From: Mycolicibacterium moriokaense
Lineage (GTDB): Bacteria; Actinomycetota; Actinomycetes; Mycobacteriales; Mycobacteriaceae
Reading direction: 5' to 3'
Length of the DNA stretch: 64,000 nt
NCBI RefSeq assembly: GCF_003347205.1
Contig: NZ_QQBJ01000019.1
Span: forward strand, 62,001 to 126,000
The position numbers and the translations under genes are program-made. Below are positions 1 through 11,456 of the stretch, piece by piece. The notes under the pieces are model-generated. The model was not told the DNA's origin. It was given only the letters and a program-made list of their open reading frames with translations, and searched no databases. Every line of letters begins with the position of its first letter. Position 1 is the first letter of the stretch.

Positions 1-1201
1 CGGGCATAGGGGCGGAACCGGAAGCCGCAGGCGTGACGCTGGTGGCCGCTTGAGGCGGCGTAGGCGTCTGCGGGGCCGTCGGAACGGACGGCGGCGTGGG
101 AGCCGTCGCGCCCGAGGCCAGCCCCTTGGCGAAGCCTTGCGAGATGTCATTGACGGGATTGGCAGGTGTCAGCGCGCCGGCTGGGGTCGTGGGCGCGGAC
201 GGCACGCTCGGTGTGCTGGGCATGGAAGGAGTGCTCGGCATCGAAGGCATGGACGGCTTGAACCCGCCGCCTCCAGACATGCCGTTGCCACCCATTCCTG
301 ACATAACGGAGCTCGCGTTCAGTGGCGAAATCATCGCAGCACCCGGCGCGGGGTTCGGGGCGGGAGCGACAGGAGTTGGCGCAACATCTCCGGCATCAAC
401 TCGAGTAACAGGGCCATCTCCGGGCACCGAGGGAAATTCTGGCTTGGTCTTTTCGGACGGTCCCTGCACGGTTTGATCGTTTCGGACTGGTTGCGGCGTT
501 GGCGCTTTGGTTTCGTCTGGATCTGGTTGGGGAGCGACGTCTCCTTCATCCACGCGTACTGGCGGCGCTTCGGGGGCCGACCCATAGCCCGCCATGAAGA
601 TTTGGCCCTGGCCGTTCGGACTGTACGGCTGCTCCTGCACTGCGCGGTCCGCCGCCCCACCTGGCGTCGGAACAGCGCTTCCTTCGATTTTCCCTGCCTG
701 CGATGCGATATCGCCAGCAGCCGTGTCAGAGACCGCTTCGGCCGCCGCTCTAGCCTTGACGAGAATCAGCCAGATCGCCGCCAGCGTCACCCAGGCGCTG
801 AAAACGCCGCCCTTTTGCGCATCGATGGCCTGCTGAATATCACCGTGAGCCTGCTGGTCTATCGCATCCATCTGCGATCGCGCGTCATCCACAATGCGCA
901 CGCATTCGTCGCCGGCACCCGCGATGGAAGTGAACATCTCGGCTTGCACCTCAACGGTTTTCCCATCAACCTGATAACAGTCATGCATCGCTTCGACCAT
1001 GTTGCCGTCGTTGTCACTCAGGATCGCGGACGCCGATGCGCCTATGTCACTGGCTCCCGTACGAGAGGCCTCCGCGAACGTACGCTGCGCCGCAGCAGCG
1101 GCCGTCCACGGACCTGTCGAAGTTGTTGGCCATACAGCACCGAGGATGAAGGCCGAAAACTGTCGATTGGGCGCAGCAATACCAGCGCCAACGGCTACCA
1201 C
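1..1201 (-). CDS. Large Pro/Ser-rich protein, N-terminal part only; candidate secreted polymorphic toxin
   Basis: The frame is open from a GTG at 1201 to the window edge, giving 400 codons with no stop; the C-terminus lies outside. Residues 1-130 read as a helical, Ala-rich segment with two tryptophans near the start (AVW, GPW) and an acidic stretch rich in Asp and Gln. A hydrophobic segment with the run TLAAIWLIL follows at about 145-155. From about 200 on the chain is low complexity: Pro, Ser, Thr, Met and Gly, with repeated SMPSTPS-type units. This layout (helical head, hydrophobic segment, long flexible linker, unseen C-terminal domain) resembles type VII-exported polymorphic toxins, but no toxin domain is visible here. 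The GTG overlaps the stop of the upstream gene, implying translational coupling. No close family is recognised. Confidence 0.6.
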   Translation of the reverse strand, partial: MVAVGAGIAAPNRQFSAFILGAVWPTTSTGPWTAAAAAQRTFAEASRTGASDIGASASAILSDNDGNMVEAMHDCYQVDGKTVEVQAEMFTSIAGAGDECVRIVDDARSQMDAIDQQAHGDIQQAIDAQKGGVFSAWVTLAAIWLILVKARAAAEAVSDTAAGDIASQAGKIEGSAVPTPGGAADRAVQEQPYSPNGQGQIFMAGYGSAPEAPPVRVDEGDVAPQPDPDETKAPTPQPVRNDQTVQGPSEKTKPEFPSVPGDGPVTRVDAGDVAPTPVAPAPNPAPGAAMISPLNASSVMSGMGGNGMSGGGGFKPSMPSMPSTPSMPSTPSVPSAPTTPAGALTPANPVNDISQGFAKGLASGATAPTPPSVPTAPQTPTPPQAATSVTPAASGSAPMP

Positions 1202-1839
1202 TTAATGCCGACCTTGTAGCACGTCCCTAATGGCCCGCCCAGGGCAACGATGGCGGAATCATAAGTCGTGTTGTCGAACGGATCGGGTCCGCGTTCCTTG
1301 TACATATTTTCGCTGTAGAGCAGTAGACCATCTATGTATTGCTGCAACGTACGAGTTAGATAACGCGGAGGATCTGCGTGCTCGTTGAGGATCTTCTGAA
1401 TCCGATCCGCCCAGTCGAGGGTTTCGACCTTGAATTTGGCTATCGCATCCAAACGCTCAGGAGACTCGGGCGCACCTGTTCTCAGGAAAGCATTGGTTCG
1501 GTCACTCGCCTCCCTCATTAGGGGAGCGATAGCCTCGCACAACGCCTTATCAGCGTCATCGACGAATAGCTCTTGCGGCTCTGCTTTGCTCGTCGCCGGC
1601 GGCGGGGTTGGTTCAGGGCGGCTCGTAAGCCCGATGATCGATAGCACCAACGCGGCAACACCGAGAAGCACAGCAAGCGCGACCCCTCCAGCCATTAGCC
1701 CAGTTCGTCTACGTGGGGTCGGGGCACTCGTTCCGAAATTCGCAGACGGCGGTCCATACCCTGGCCCGTTCGCTGGCGGGGGCCCGCCTCCGGGCGGCGG
1801 AGCTCCATAGCCGGGCGGAAAGGGCGAGCTTCCGGTCAT
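1195..1839 (-). CDS. Membrane-anchored protein with Pro/Gly-rich cytoplasmic tail
   Basis: The 214-residue product starts at ATG 1839 (MTGSSPFPPGYG). An ATG further upstream exists, but the Pro/Gly-rich start is typical of mycobacterial membrane proteins. Residues 1-45 are rich in Pro, Gly and Tyr, followed by an Arg patch (PRRRTG) and one transmembrane helix at about 50-72. The remaining roughly 140 residues should be extracytoplasmic. They form a helical domain with two cysteines (ALCEA and GTCYK) that could form a disulfide. The stop overlaps the GTG of the next gene on the same strand, so the two are probably made together. It may be an assembly or immunity partner of the large protein downstream. 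That is inference from position only. Confidence 0.7.
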   Translation of the reverse strand: MTGSSPFPPGYGAPPPGGGPPPANGPGYGPPSANFGTSAPTPRRRTGLMAGGVALAVLLGVAALVLSIIGLTSRPEPTPPPATSKAEPQELFVDDADKALCEAIAPLMREASDRTNAFLRTGAPESPERLDAIAKFKVETLDWADRIQKILNEHADPPRYLTRTLQQYIDGLLLYSENMYKERGPDPFDNTTYDSAIVALGGPLGTCYKVGIKW

Positions 1840-1967
1840 TAGTCCAGCGTAAAGGCTCCGCAAAGCACGCCGCAGCGGCTGTTGTGACCTCGTTATCTGT
1901 CGTCGACGAGTCCCCAACGAGGCGCCCCGTACAGTCGAAGGGTCCCGCCGACCAGCAGAAAGGGCGT

Positions 1968-3755
1968 ATGGCAGTCCGGCTGACGCGCACCAACTGGGTT
2001 GCGTCGACCGCCATCGCCTTGATCGCGGTCCAGCTCGTCATCCGGGCGATCCTGGCCTTCAAGGGCTACTTCTACTGGGACGACCTCATCCTCGTCGGTC
2101 GCGCCGGCACCCAGAACATCTTCTCGCCGGGCTACCTCTTCGACGACCACGACGGCCACGTCATGCCCGCCGCGTTCCTCGTCGCCGGCGTCATCACCCA
2201 CCTCGCTCCCCTGAACTGGACCGGCCCCGCCATCAGCCTCGTCGTGCTGCAAGTACTCGCATCGCTGGCGCTCCTGCGCGCGCTGCACGTCGTCCTCGGC
2301 TGGCGACCCGTCCTCCTCATACCGCTGACCTTCGCCCTCTTCACACCTCTCGGCATCCCCGGTTTCGCCTGGTGGGCAGCGGCGTTGAACTCCCTGCCGA
2401 TGCTCGCGGCGATGGCCTGGGTCTGCGCCGACGCCGTCCTGCTCATCCGCACCGGCAATCAGCGCTACACCGTCACCGCACTGCTCGTCTTCTTCGGCGG
2501 ACTGCTGTTCTTCGAGAAGGCGGCCGTCATCCCGTTCGTCGCGTTCACGATCGCCGCACTTCTCGCCCACGTCACCGGAGACTCCTCCGCACTGCGCACT
2601 GTCTGGCATCGCGGACGCATGCTATGGATCGGATCGCTCGCGCTCACCACCGCCTGGATCGTCCTCTACCTCGTCGTTGTCGACCACGGCCGCTGGAGCC
2701 GCGACCTACCCATGACACGAGACCTGTTGAGCCGCTCCATCACTCACGGCATCGTGCCCGGACTGGCCGGCGGACCGTGGGACTGGCAGCGCTGGGCACC
2801 CGCATCGCCCTGGGCCGTACCACCCGTCGCGGTGATGCTTCTCGGCTGGCTCGCGCTCGCCGCCGTCATCGCCGTGTCCTTCCTCCGCAAACAACGCATC
2901 GGTCTGGTGTGGGTCGCCGCCGTCGGCTACGCGGTCGCGTGCCAGATCCCGATCTACCTGCTGCGCTCGTCGAAGTTCACCGCGCTGGAACTCGCTCAGA
3001 CACTTCGCTACTTCCCTGACCTCGTCATCGTCCTCGCCCTCCTCGCCGCCGTCGGATTCTGCGCCCCCAATCGCCCGACGGCCCAGTGGCTCAACACCTC
3101 ACGAACACGCACCGCCGTGATCGTCACCGCAGCAGCGGCATTCGTCGCCAGCAGCCTCTACTCCACCGCCACGTTCACCACCATCTGGCAGGACAACCCC
3201 GCCCAGCCCTACCTGCAGAACGTCAAAGCCAGCCTCGCCCAGGCATACCAGACATCCAGCGCTCCCATGCTCGATCAGGAAGTCGACCCGTTCGTCCTGC
3301 AACGCGTCGCCGCTCCGGAAAACCTGGCCAGCCATATGTTCGCGCTGCTACACGACCGACCGGAATTCGCCAGCAGCACAAATCAACTGAGAATGCTCGA
3401 CAACCGCGGCCGTCTGGTCGACGCCAAGGTCACCTGGGTCCGCACCATCGCCCCCGGCCCCGACCCCAAATGCGGATATCTGGTGCAACCCGACTTCCCG
3501 GTGCGGATGCCCCTCGACGGGCCCCTGCTGCCCGCAGACTGGACCGCAGAGATCAACTACCTCGCCAACAGCGAGGGCTCGATGACGTTGTCCCTCAGCG
3601 GAGGTCCCGACGCCAAGGTGCCCGTCCACCCCGGACTCAACCGCGTATTCGTCCGGCTACCCGGCGCCGGCGACGCCATCAACGTACGGGCGAACACCGC
3701 CGCGCTGTCGGTCTGCATCGCCTCCGGTCCAGTGGGGTACCTCGCGCCGATCTAA
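1968..3755 (+). CDS. Polytopic membrane protein, glycosyltransferase-C-like topology
   Basis: The 595-residue protein starts at ATG 1968, chosen because AGAAAGG lies about six bases upstream and the first membrane helix follows at residues 10-30; the open frame further upstream is non-membrane and antisense to the divergent gene. Roughly ten hydrophobic helices fill residues 10-450. The first loop carries YFYWDDLILVG and, shortly after, DDHDGHVMP; acidic residues in the first extracytoplasmic loop are typical of GT-C glycosyltransferases that use polyprenyl-phosphate sugars. The last 150 residues form a soluble extracytoplasmic domain with two or three cysteines. The enzyme class is an inference from topology, and the substrate is unknown. 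It is divergent from the gene starting at 1839. Confidence 0.65.
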   Translation: MAVRLTRTNWVASTAIALIAVQLVIRAILAFKGYFYWDDLILVGRAGTQNIFSPGYLFDDHDGHVMPAAFLVAGVITHLAPLNWTGPAISLVVLQVLASLALLRALHVVLGWRPVLLIPLTFALFTPLGIPGFAWWAAALNSLPMLAAMAWVCADAVLLIRTGNQRYTVTALLVFFGGLLFFEKAAVIPFVAFTIAALLAHVTGDSSALRTVWHRGRMLWIGSLALTTAWIVLYLVVVDHGRWSRDLPMTRDLLSRSITHGIVPGLAGGPWDWQRWAPASPWAVPPVAVMLLGWLALAAVIAVSFLRKQRIGLVWVAAVGYAVACQIPIYLLRSSKFTALELAQTLRYFPDLVIVLALLAAVGFCAPNRPTAQWLNTSRTRTAVIVTAAAAFVASSLYSTATFTTIWQDNPAQPYLQNVKASLAQAYQTSSAPMLDQEVDPFVLQRVAAPENLASHMFALLHDRPEFASSTNQLRMLDNRGRLVDAKVTWVRTIAPGPDPKCGYLVQPDFPVRMPLDGPLLPADWTAEINYLANSEGSMTLSLSGGPDAKVPVHPGLNRVFVRLPGAGDAINVRANTAALSVCIASGPVGYLAPI

Positions 3756-3770
3756 TGCCATGGTGGACGC

Positions 3771-4136
3771 ATGACTGATGCGCGTGAAACAGGGTTGAAC
3801 GTCTTTCGTGAGCTGATGCCCGGCTTATTGCCCGACGGTGACGACATCCCCAAGGCGGGATTCGCCGACGAACTTCTCGAGATCGGCCTCGAGAACGTCT
3901 TCGGCCGGCTGTGGGGACGCGACGGCCTCAGCCGCCGCGATCGCAGCCTCGTCACCCTGGGAATCCTGATCGCGTTGCGCGCGCACGACGAACTCGCCAT
4001 CCACTTCAAAATCGCCCGCACCAACGGCCTGAGCGACGATGAGATCGCCGAGGTCATCTACCACGCCAGCGGCTACGCGGGCTTCCCGGCCGCGGCGACT
4101 GCCAACCGGATCGCCGGAGAATCGCTCGGCAAATAG
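3771..4136 (+). CDS. Carboxymuconolactone decarboxylase family protein
   Basis: The 121-residue protein matches the CMD fold: an N-terminal helix, the segment GRDGLSRRDRSLVTLGIL, then HFKIARTNGLSDDEIAEVI and a terminal AGFPAAATA. The usual catalytic Cys-X-X-Cys of AhpD-type members is absent, so it is closer to the gamma-carboxymuconolactone decarboxylase type. It lies 15 bases after the membrane protein gene and could share its transcript. A substrate cannot be assigned from sequence. Confidence 0.85.
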   Translation: MTDARETGLNVFRELMPGLLPDGDDIPKAGFADELLEIGLENVFGRLWGRDGLSRRDRSLVTLGILIALRAHDELAIHFKIARTNGLSDDEIAEVIYHASGYAGFPAAATANRIAGESLGK

Positions 4137-4138
4137 CT

Positions 4139-4200
4139 CGCGAGCGTGCGCAGAATGCCGCCGATCAATGGCGTGTCGTGTACAGACACGCACGCTCGCG
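4139..4200. terminator. Inverted repeats after the CMD gene; probable transcription end
   Basis: A perfect 12-bp inverted repeat (CGCGAGCGTGCG at 4139-4150, its complement at 4189-4200) encloses a second hairpin (GCGTGTC at 4171-4177, GACACGC at 4185-4191). The two structures share bases 4189-4191, so they are alternatives or partly overlapping. There is no T-run, so a factor-assisted stop is more likely than a classical intrinsic terminator. An imperfect 9-bp direct repeat (GGGGCGAAC and variants) follows to about 4236. Confidence 0.45.
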
Positions 4201-4270
4201 GGGCGAACGGGGCGAACAAGGCGAGCGGGGCGAGGGGGTGAGTGGACCTGGCGGGGCACGGAAAATGTGG

Positions 4271-4343
4271 AGCCACCTGGGGGAATCGAACCCCCGACCT
4301 ATTCATTACGAGTGAATCGCTCTACCGACTGAGCTAAGGTGGC
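4271..4343 (-). tRNA. tRNA-Thr (anticodon CGT)
   Basis: Read on the minus strand, the acceptor arm GCCACCT pairs with AGGTGGC. The D-arm contains AGCTCAGTCGGTAGAGC, the anticodon loop is CTCGTAA inside a TTCA/TGAA stem, and the T-arm contains GGTTCGATTCC. The anticodon CGT reads ACG threonine codons. No CCA is encoded. It lies between the CMD gene and holB, near where M. tuberculosis also carries a threonine tRNA. Confidence 0.95.
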
Positions 4344-4401
4344 GTGCCCGACGGCGAGCCGGGCGGCACGAGTCTACGACAGGCCGGCGCGACCACCCAA
4401 G

Positions 4402-5610
4402 TCAGTTGCGCAGCGCCTGACCCACGGTGGCGACCATCGCGTCGACCGCGAACTTGGGTTTCACGTTGACCGCGAGCGCCTCACGGCACTCCAGCACCGC
4501 CTCGATGCACCGCAGCAGACGGTCCGGCGGCACCACCGCGGCCATCGCACCCACCTTGTCGGACATGTCCGGATGGTTCGGCTGAATCTCGCCCGCGTTC
4601 GCCGACACCAGCAACGCATCCCGGAAGTACGTCGCCAAGTCGATCAACGCTCGGTCCAGCGCGTCGCGCGACGCCCGGGTGTGACGCGACTTCTGTCTGC
4701 GCTCAAGGTCTTTGATGGCACCCGTCGCGCCGCGCAGCGTGCCCGCGGTGCCCTTCCCTGTACCGCCCGCGCCCAGCGCCGTGCGCAGTTCCTCCGACTC
4801 CACCTCGTTGCGATCGGCCGTCAACGCCAGCGCCTCCGCCTCGGCCGCCGCCACCAACTCCTCCGCGGCGCCATAGGCCCGCGAGGGTGTGGCCGCGTCG
4901 CGCGCCAACCCGAGCGCCCGCTCGCGTCGTCGCCGCGCCTCCTCGTCGGTGGCCAGTCGACGCGCCCGGCCGACGTGACCGCCGCTGACCGACGCCGCCC
5001 AGCGCGCGTCCTCGGCGGGCAGGCCGTCCGAATCGATCAGAACCTGCGCGATGGCCTCCACCTGCGGTGTCACCAGCGCCACATGCCGACAGCGCGACCG
5101 CAGCGTGATCGCGATGTCCTCCGGGTCCACCGAGGGCGCACACAGCAGGAACACCGTCGACGGCGGCGGCTCCTCGACCACCTTGAGCAGCGCGTTCGCC
5201 GCTCCCTCGGTCAGCCGGTCGGCGTCCTCGATCAACACGACCTGCCAGCGCCCGGTCCCCGGCCGCCGCGACGCGATCTGGACGATGGTGCGCATCTCGT
5301 CCACCCCGATCGACAGCCCCTCGGGGATGATTCTGCGCACGTCAGCGTGCGTTCCGGCCATCGTCGTGGTGCAGGCGCGGCACTCGCCGCAGCCGGGAAC
5401 TCCGTCGGATTCGCACTGCAGCGCTGCCGCGAAGCACAGCGCGGCCACCGAGCGGCCCGATCCCGGGGGGCCGGTGACCAACCACGCGTGTGTCATGGTC
5501 CCGATCGCGCCCCCGCTGTGAGCGGCATCACCACGCGCAGCCTGCGCCGCAGCCACCAACTCCGCCTCGACGGCGCCTTGGCCCACCAGACGTGAAAAAA
5601 CCCCGGCCAT
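4402..5610 (-). CDS. holB: DNA polymerase III subunit delta' (clamp loader)
   Basis: The 402-residue AAA+ protein is part of the complex that loads the sliding clamp during replication. Visible features are a P-loop variant GPPGSGRS near residue 47, a zinc-binding cluster of four cysteines between about 66 and 81 (CESDG..CGEC.AC), the Walker B-like VVLIEDADRL, and the sensor motif LRSRC. The P-loop keeps an Arg where ATPase subunits have Lys, in line with delta' not hydrolysing ATP. Length and neighbours match M. tuberculosis Rv3644c. It is divergent from the cyclase gene at 5693. Confidence 0.95.
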   Translation of the reverse strand: MAGVFSRLVGQGAVEAELVAAAQAARGDAAHSGGAIGTMTHAWLVTGPPGSGRSVAALCFAAALQCESDGVPGCGECRACTTTMAGTHADVRRIIPEGLSIGVDEMRTIVQIASRRPGTGRWQVVLIEDADRLTEGAANALLKVVEEPPPSTVFLLCAPSVDPEDIAITLRSRCRHVALVTPQVEAIAQVLIDSDGLPAEDARWAASVSGGHVGRARRLATDEEARRRRERALGLARDAATPSRAYGAAEELVAAAEAEALALTADRNEVESEELRTALGAGGTGKGTAGTLRGATGAIKDLERRQKSRHTRASRDALDRALIDLATYFRDALLVSANAGEIQPNHPDMSDKVGAMAAVVPPDRLLRCIEAVLECREALAVNVKPKFAVDAMVATVGQALRN

Positions 5611-5692
5611 CGCCCATAACAGTAGTGCTGCGAACCGACACAGCCGTCCCAGACCACCCTTTCCCGTCCCCGGAGACCGATACGGTTAACGG

Positions 5693-7303
5693 GTGACCAC
5701 GCAGGCCGTGCCGATCGGGCGAATCAGCGCATTCGTCCGCTGGGTCGCACGCACGCCCTGGCCGGTGTTCACGCTGGGCATGCTGCAGTCCGACATCATC
5801 GGCGCGCTGTTCGTGCTGGGCTTTCTGCGCTTCGGGCTGCCGCCGGAGGACCGCATCCAGCTGCAGGACCTACCCGCCTTCAACCTGGCCGTCTTCCTGG
5901 CCTACCTGTTCCTGTCGTTCACCATCGGCGCCTACATCAGCCTGCGGCTGCTGATCCCGGTGATGCGCTGGCAGCGCCGCGAGAGCCTGCTGGTCGACAA
6001 CGACCCAGCGGCCACCGAGTTGGCCCGCACCCGCGCGCTGAAGATGCCGTTCTACCGCTCCATCATCAGTGTCACGAACTGGTGCCTGGGCTCCATCGTG
6101 TTCATCGTCGCCAGCTGGCCCGTCGCCAGCCACGCGGCGCCAGTCGTGGCCGTGGCCACCGCCCTTGGCGCCACAGCGACGGCCATCATCGGGTATCTGC
6201 AGTCCGAGCGAGTGCTGCGTCCGGTGGCGGTGGCCGCGCTTCGCGGCGGCGTGCCGGAGAACTACCGGGCCGCAGGCGTGATCCTGCGCCAGGTGCTGAC
6301 GTGGGTGCTGTCCACAGGCGTTCCCGTCCTCGCGATCGTGTTGGCGTTGGTGGCCAGCAAGTTTCAGATCCTGACCGCGTCCGCCGACCGGCTGACCACA
6401 CCGATCCTGATCATGGCGATCGCCGCCCTGCTCGTCGGCCTGGCCGGCACTGTCCTGGTGGCCATGGCCATCGCCGATCCGTTGCGCCAATTGCGCTGGG
6501 CGCTCGGCGAAGTCCAGCGCGGTAACTACAACGCACACATGCAGATCTACGACGCCAGCGAATTGGGCCTGCTGCAAGCCGGATTCAACGACATGGTTCG
6601 CGACCTAGCCGAACGGCAAAGGCTGCGTGACCTTTTCGGCCGCTATGTCGGCGAGGATGTCGCCCGGCGCGCGTTGGAACGCGGCACCGAGCTCGGCGGC
6701 CAGGAGCGCGACGTCGCCGTGCTGTTCGTCGACCTGGTCGGCTCGACACAGCTGGCCTCGAACCGGCCCGCGTCCGAGGTCGTCAGCCTGCTCAACGAGT
6801 TCTTCCGCGTCGTCGTCGACACTGTCAACCGGCACGGCGGCTTCGTTAACAAATTCCAGGGCGATGCGGCGTTGGCGATCTTCGGGGCGCCGATTGAGCA
6901 CCCCGACGCGTCGGGCGCCGCGTTGGCCGCCTCCCGCGAACTGCACGACGAACTCCTCGGCGTGCTCGGATCGGAGCTGGAGTTCGGCATCGGCGTGTCC
7001 GCCGGGCGCGCCATCGCCGGGCACATCGGCGCCCAGGCCCGCTTCGAGTACACCGTCATCGGCGACCCGGTCAACGAGGCCGCCCGCCTGACCGAGCTGG
7101 CCAAGCTCGAGGAAGGCCACGTGCTGGCGTCGGCGATCGCGGTCAGCGGCGCGCTGGACGCCGAAGCGCTGTGCTGGGACGTCGGCGAGATCGTCGAACT
7201 GCGCGGGCGCACCGCTCCGACCCAGCTCGCACGCCCGCTGCATCTCGTCGGCCTCGATTCGGAGGCCGCGCAAGCCGAAGAGCTGTCCAGCGACGTTTCC
7301 TGA
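5693..7303 (+). CDS. Membrane class III adenylate cyclase with HAMP domain
   Basis: This 536-residue protein starts with GTG and makes cAMP from ATP. About six transmembrane helices cover residues 20-265, a HAMP linker follows at roughly 265-320 (ADPLRQLRWALGEVQRGNY), and the cyclase domain runs from about 340 to 515. Catalytic residues are visible: the metal-binding Asp in LFVDLVGST, the second Asp and base-selecting Lys in NKFQGDAAL, and the Asp, Asn and Arg of VIGDPVNEAARL. It therefore looks active. It corresponds to Rv3645, and the order holB-cyclase-topA is the M. tuberculosis order. Its cAMP could feed the crp product encoded at 30391. Confidence 0.95.
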   Translation: MTTQAVPIGRISAFVRWVARTPWPVFTLGMLQSDIIGALFVLGFLRFGLPPEDRIQLQDLPAFNLAVFLAYLFLSFTIGAYISLRLLIPVMRWQRRESLLVDNDPAATELARTRALKMPFYRSIISVTNWCLGSIVFIVASWPVASHAAPVVAVATALGATATAIIGYLQSERVLRPVAVAALRGGVPENYRAAGVILRQVLTWVLSTGVPVLAIVLALVASKFQILTASADRLTTPILIMAIAALLVGLAGTVLVAMAIADPLRQLRWALGEVQRGNYNAHMQIYDASELGLLQAGFNDMVRDLAERQRLRDLFGRYVGEDVARRALERGTELGGQERDVAVLFVDLVGSTQLASNRPASEVVSLLNEFFRVVVDTVNRHGGFVNKFQGDAALAIFGAPIEHPDASGAALAASRELHDELLGVLGSELEFGIGVSAGRAIAGHIGAQARFEYTVIGDPVNEAARLTELAKLEEGHVLASAIAVSGALDAEALCWDVGEIVELRGRTAPTQLARPLHLVGLDSEAAQAEELSSDVS

Positions 7304-7327
7304 GGCCGACGCCGATGCCGAATATAG

Positions 7328-10123
<2,796 letters not shown>

Positions 10124-10257
10124 CTCTGCCTACGCTCCACTTCTATGTTGCCGTCCGGCACCGGAATCATGCACATTTGACTATCCGTCGCCGTTGGCAA
10201 CTGACAATTTCGCACCCCGGACGTGCCGACGCAAACTGACTATCGGGCCCGGGGCGC

Positions 10258-10836
10258 CTAAATCCGGGGCCAGAGCGAGAACGCCTCCGTATCGCCCGGA
10301 GGTTCCCCAACGTTCTCTACCAGGCGCGATAGCCGCCGACGGCCGCTGATTCGCAGCGCCGGATGGGTGCCCCTGGTGCCGATCAGAGTCGGTGCGATGC
10401 CCACCCGCATCAGCGCCGAGGCGAGCGGCGAATGCGTGTCGGGGGCGTGTGGGTCCAGACCTAATAGATAGCGGTCCGCTTCGGGCGAGCCTGCCGCCAG
10501 CGTCCAGGCCCGCAGTTCGCGGGGCCCGGGCAGCCACTGCGGGGGCACCGTCTTGACCGCTCCCCTGGTCCACTCGGCGGCGATACCGAGCAGCCGGGTG
10601 TCCACCGACGTGCGCACCAGCGGGTGGTCCTCGTCGGTTCGGGCGATCTCGGGCTCCAGGCCCGCCTCGACGATCATCTCGGCCAGCGCCACCGCCCGCC
10701 ACGGCCGATCCACCACGACCGACAGCCGCGCGCCCCCACCGACCACGACCACCTGGCCGGGCGCGGCGAGCAGCCCCGTCAGGTCGGCAACCGCGGGCGG
10801 CACCGATTCTGCCGAGAAGAACGACAGCTGGCTCAC
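10258..10836 (-). CDS. Conserved mycobacterial protein, Rv3647c type
   Basis: The 192-residue protein is taken from GTG 10836 (VSQLSFFSAES). The open frame extends 27 codons further upstream, but the chosen start gives the length I recall for Rv3647c. The sequence has no membrane segment or signal peptide. It contains VVVVGGGARLSVVVDRPWRA and PLVRTSVDTRLLGI. It is always found between topA and the cold-shock gene in mycobacteria, so a role linked to DNA topology is conceivable, but no function can be read from the sequence. Confidence 0.8.
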   Translation of the reverse strand: MSQLSFFSAESVPPAVADLTGLLAAPGQVVVVGGGARLSVVVDRPWRAVALAEMIVEAGLEPEIARTDEDHPLVRTSVDTRLLGIAAEWTRGAVKTVPPQWLPGPRELRAWTLAAGSPEADRYLLGLDPHAPDTHSPLASALMRVGIAPTLIGTRGTHPALRISGRRRLSRLVENVGEPPGDTEAFSLWPRI

Positions 10837-10929
10837 GCAGACGACAGTAGGCCAGTAGCGCGCTGCTGCGCTGTCGGCGGGCCGCAGTCGGGCTCGGAGA
10901 GTAGTTGGGGCCCACAAGTCGAGCCCATA

Positions 10930-10970
10930 AAAGGAAAACCCCCGCGGTCCTGTCGCGGACAGCGGGGGAA
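10930..10970 (-). terminator. Intrinsic terminator of cspA
   Basis: On the minus strand, CCCCCGC (10968-10962) pairs with GCGGGGG (10945-10939) and TTTTCCTTTT follows. The loop contains an extra TGTCC/GGACA pairing. It lies about 20 bases after the cspA stop codon. A GC-rich stem followed by a broken T-tract is unusual for mycobacteria, where most genes lack such signals. Confidence 0.8.
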
Positions 10971-10988
10971 TTCGTCAGGTTCGATTGC

Positions 10989-11192
10989 TCAGATGGACCG
11001 AACGCCGGTTGCCTGTGGACCCTTGGGGCTCTGGCCGACCTCGAACTCAACCTTCTGGTTCTCTTCGAGCGTGCGGAAGCCCGATCCTTGAATTTCCGTG
11101 TAGTGGACAAACACATCAGCGGAGCCGTCCTCAGGGGCGATGAAGCCAAACCCCTTCTCCGCGTTGAACCACTTCACAGTTCCCTGTGGCAT
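10989..11192 (-). CDS. cspA: Cold-shock protein
   Basis: The 67-residue single OB-fold RNA chaperone shows both RNA-binding motifs, KGFGFIAP and VFVHYTEI. It starts [14 protein letters not shown] and keeps the aromatic surface residues of active family members. AAGGAAAG precedes the ATG by about eight bases. It has its own terminator and about 260 bases of leader shared with the divergent helicase gene. Such leaders often carry temperature-responsive structure, but none is obvious here by eye. It corresponds to Rv3648c. Confidence 0.97.
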   Translation of the reverse strand: MPQGTVKWFNAEKGFGFIAPEDGSADVFVHYTEIQGSGFRTLEENQKVEFEVGQSPKGPQATGVRSI

Positions 11193-11456
11193 CTTTCGAT
11201 CTTTCCTTCTCTTCTTACCGGGTACGGTCCACCGACTTCCGGAGTACCGGGCCCGTTCCGACCGCGTACCAACGCGTGTGTCGCCGGAACTAGACCCGAC
11301 CTACAACTCTCGCAAGGACCGCGATCGCAACGTCGATCCTGCGAGTGCATATACAAACACAGAAGCTGCGACCGCCCTAAGTCAATCATGTTCCAAGCTC
11401 CAGCGACAGTCTTGCCAACCCAACTAGGGAACAATTCATCTACAGGAGGGCAAACA

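Noticed and set aside
473-1219. 248-codon open frame on the plus strand at the left edge
   Set aside because: It is opposite to the coupled minus-strand gene starting at GTG 1201, whose composition (helical head, Pro/Ser linker) and start-stop overlap look real; the plus frame has neither domain nor good start.
4199-4237. Imperfect 9-bp direct repeats (GGGGCGAAC type) before tRNA-Thr, considered as iterons or a CRISPR remnant
   Set aside because: Only four degenerate units, no spacers, no initiator or cas gene nearby; likely slippage in a GC-rich gap.
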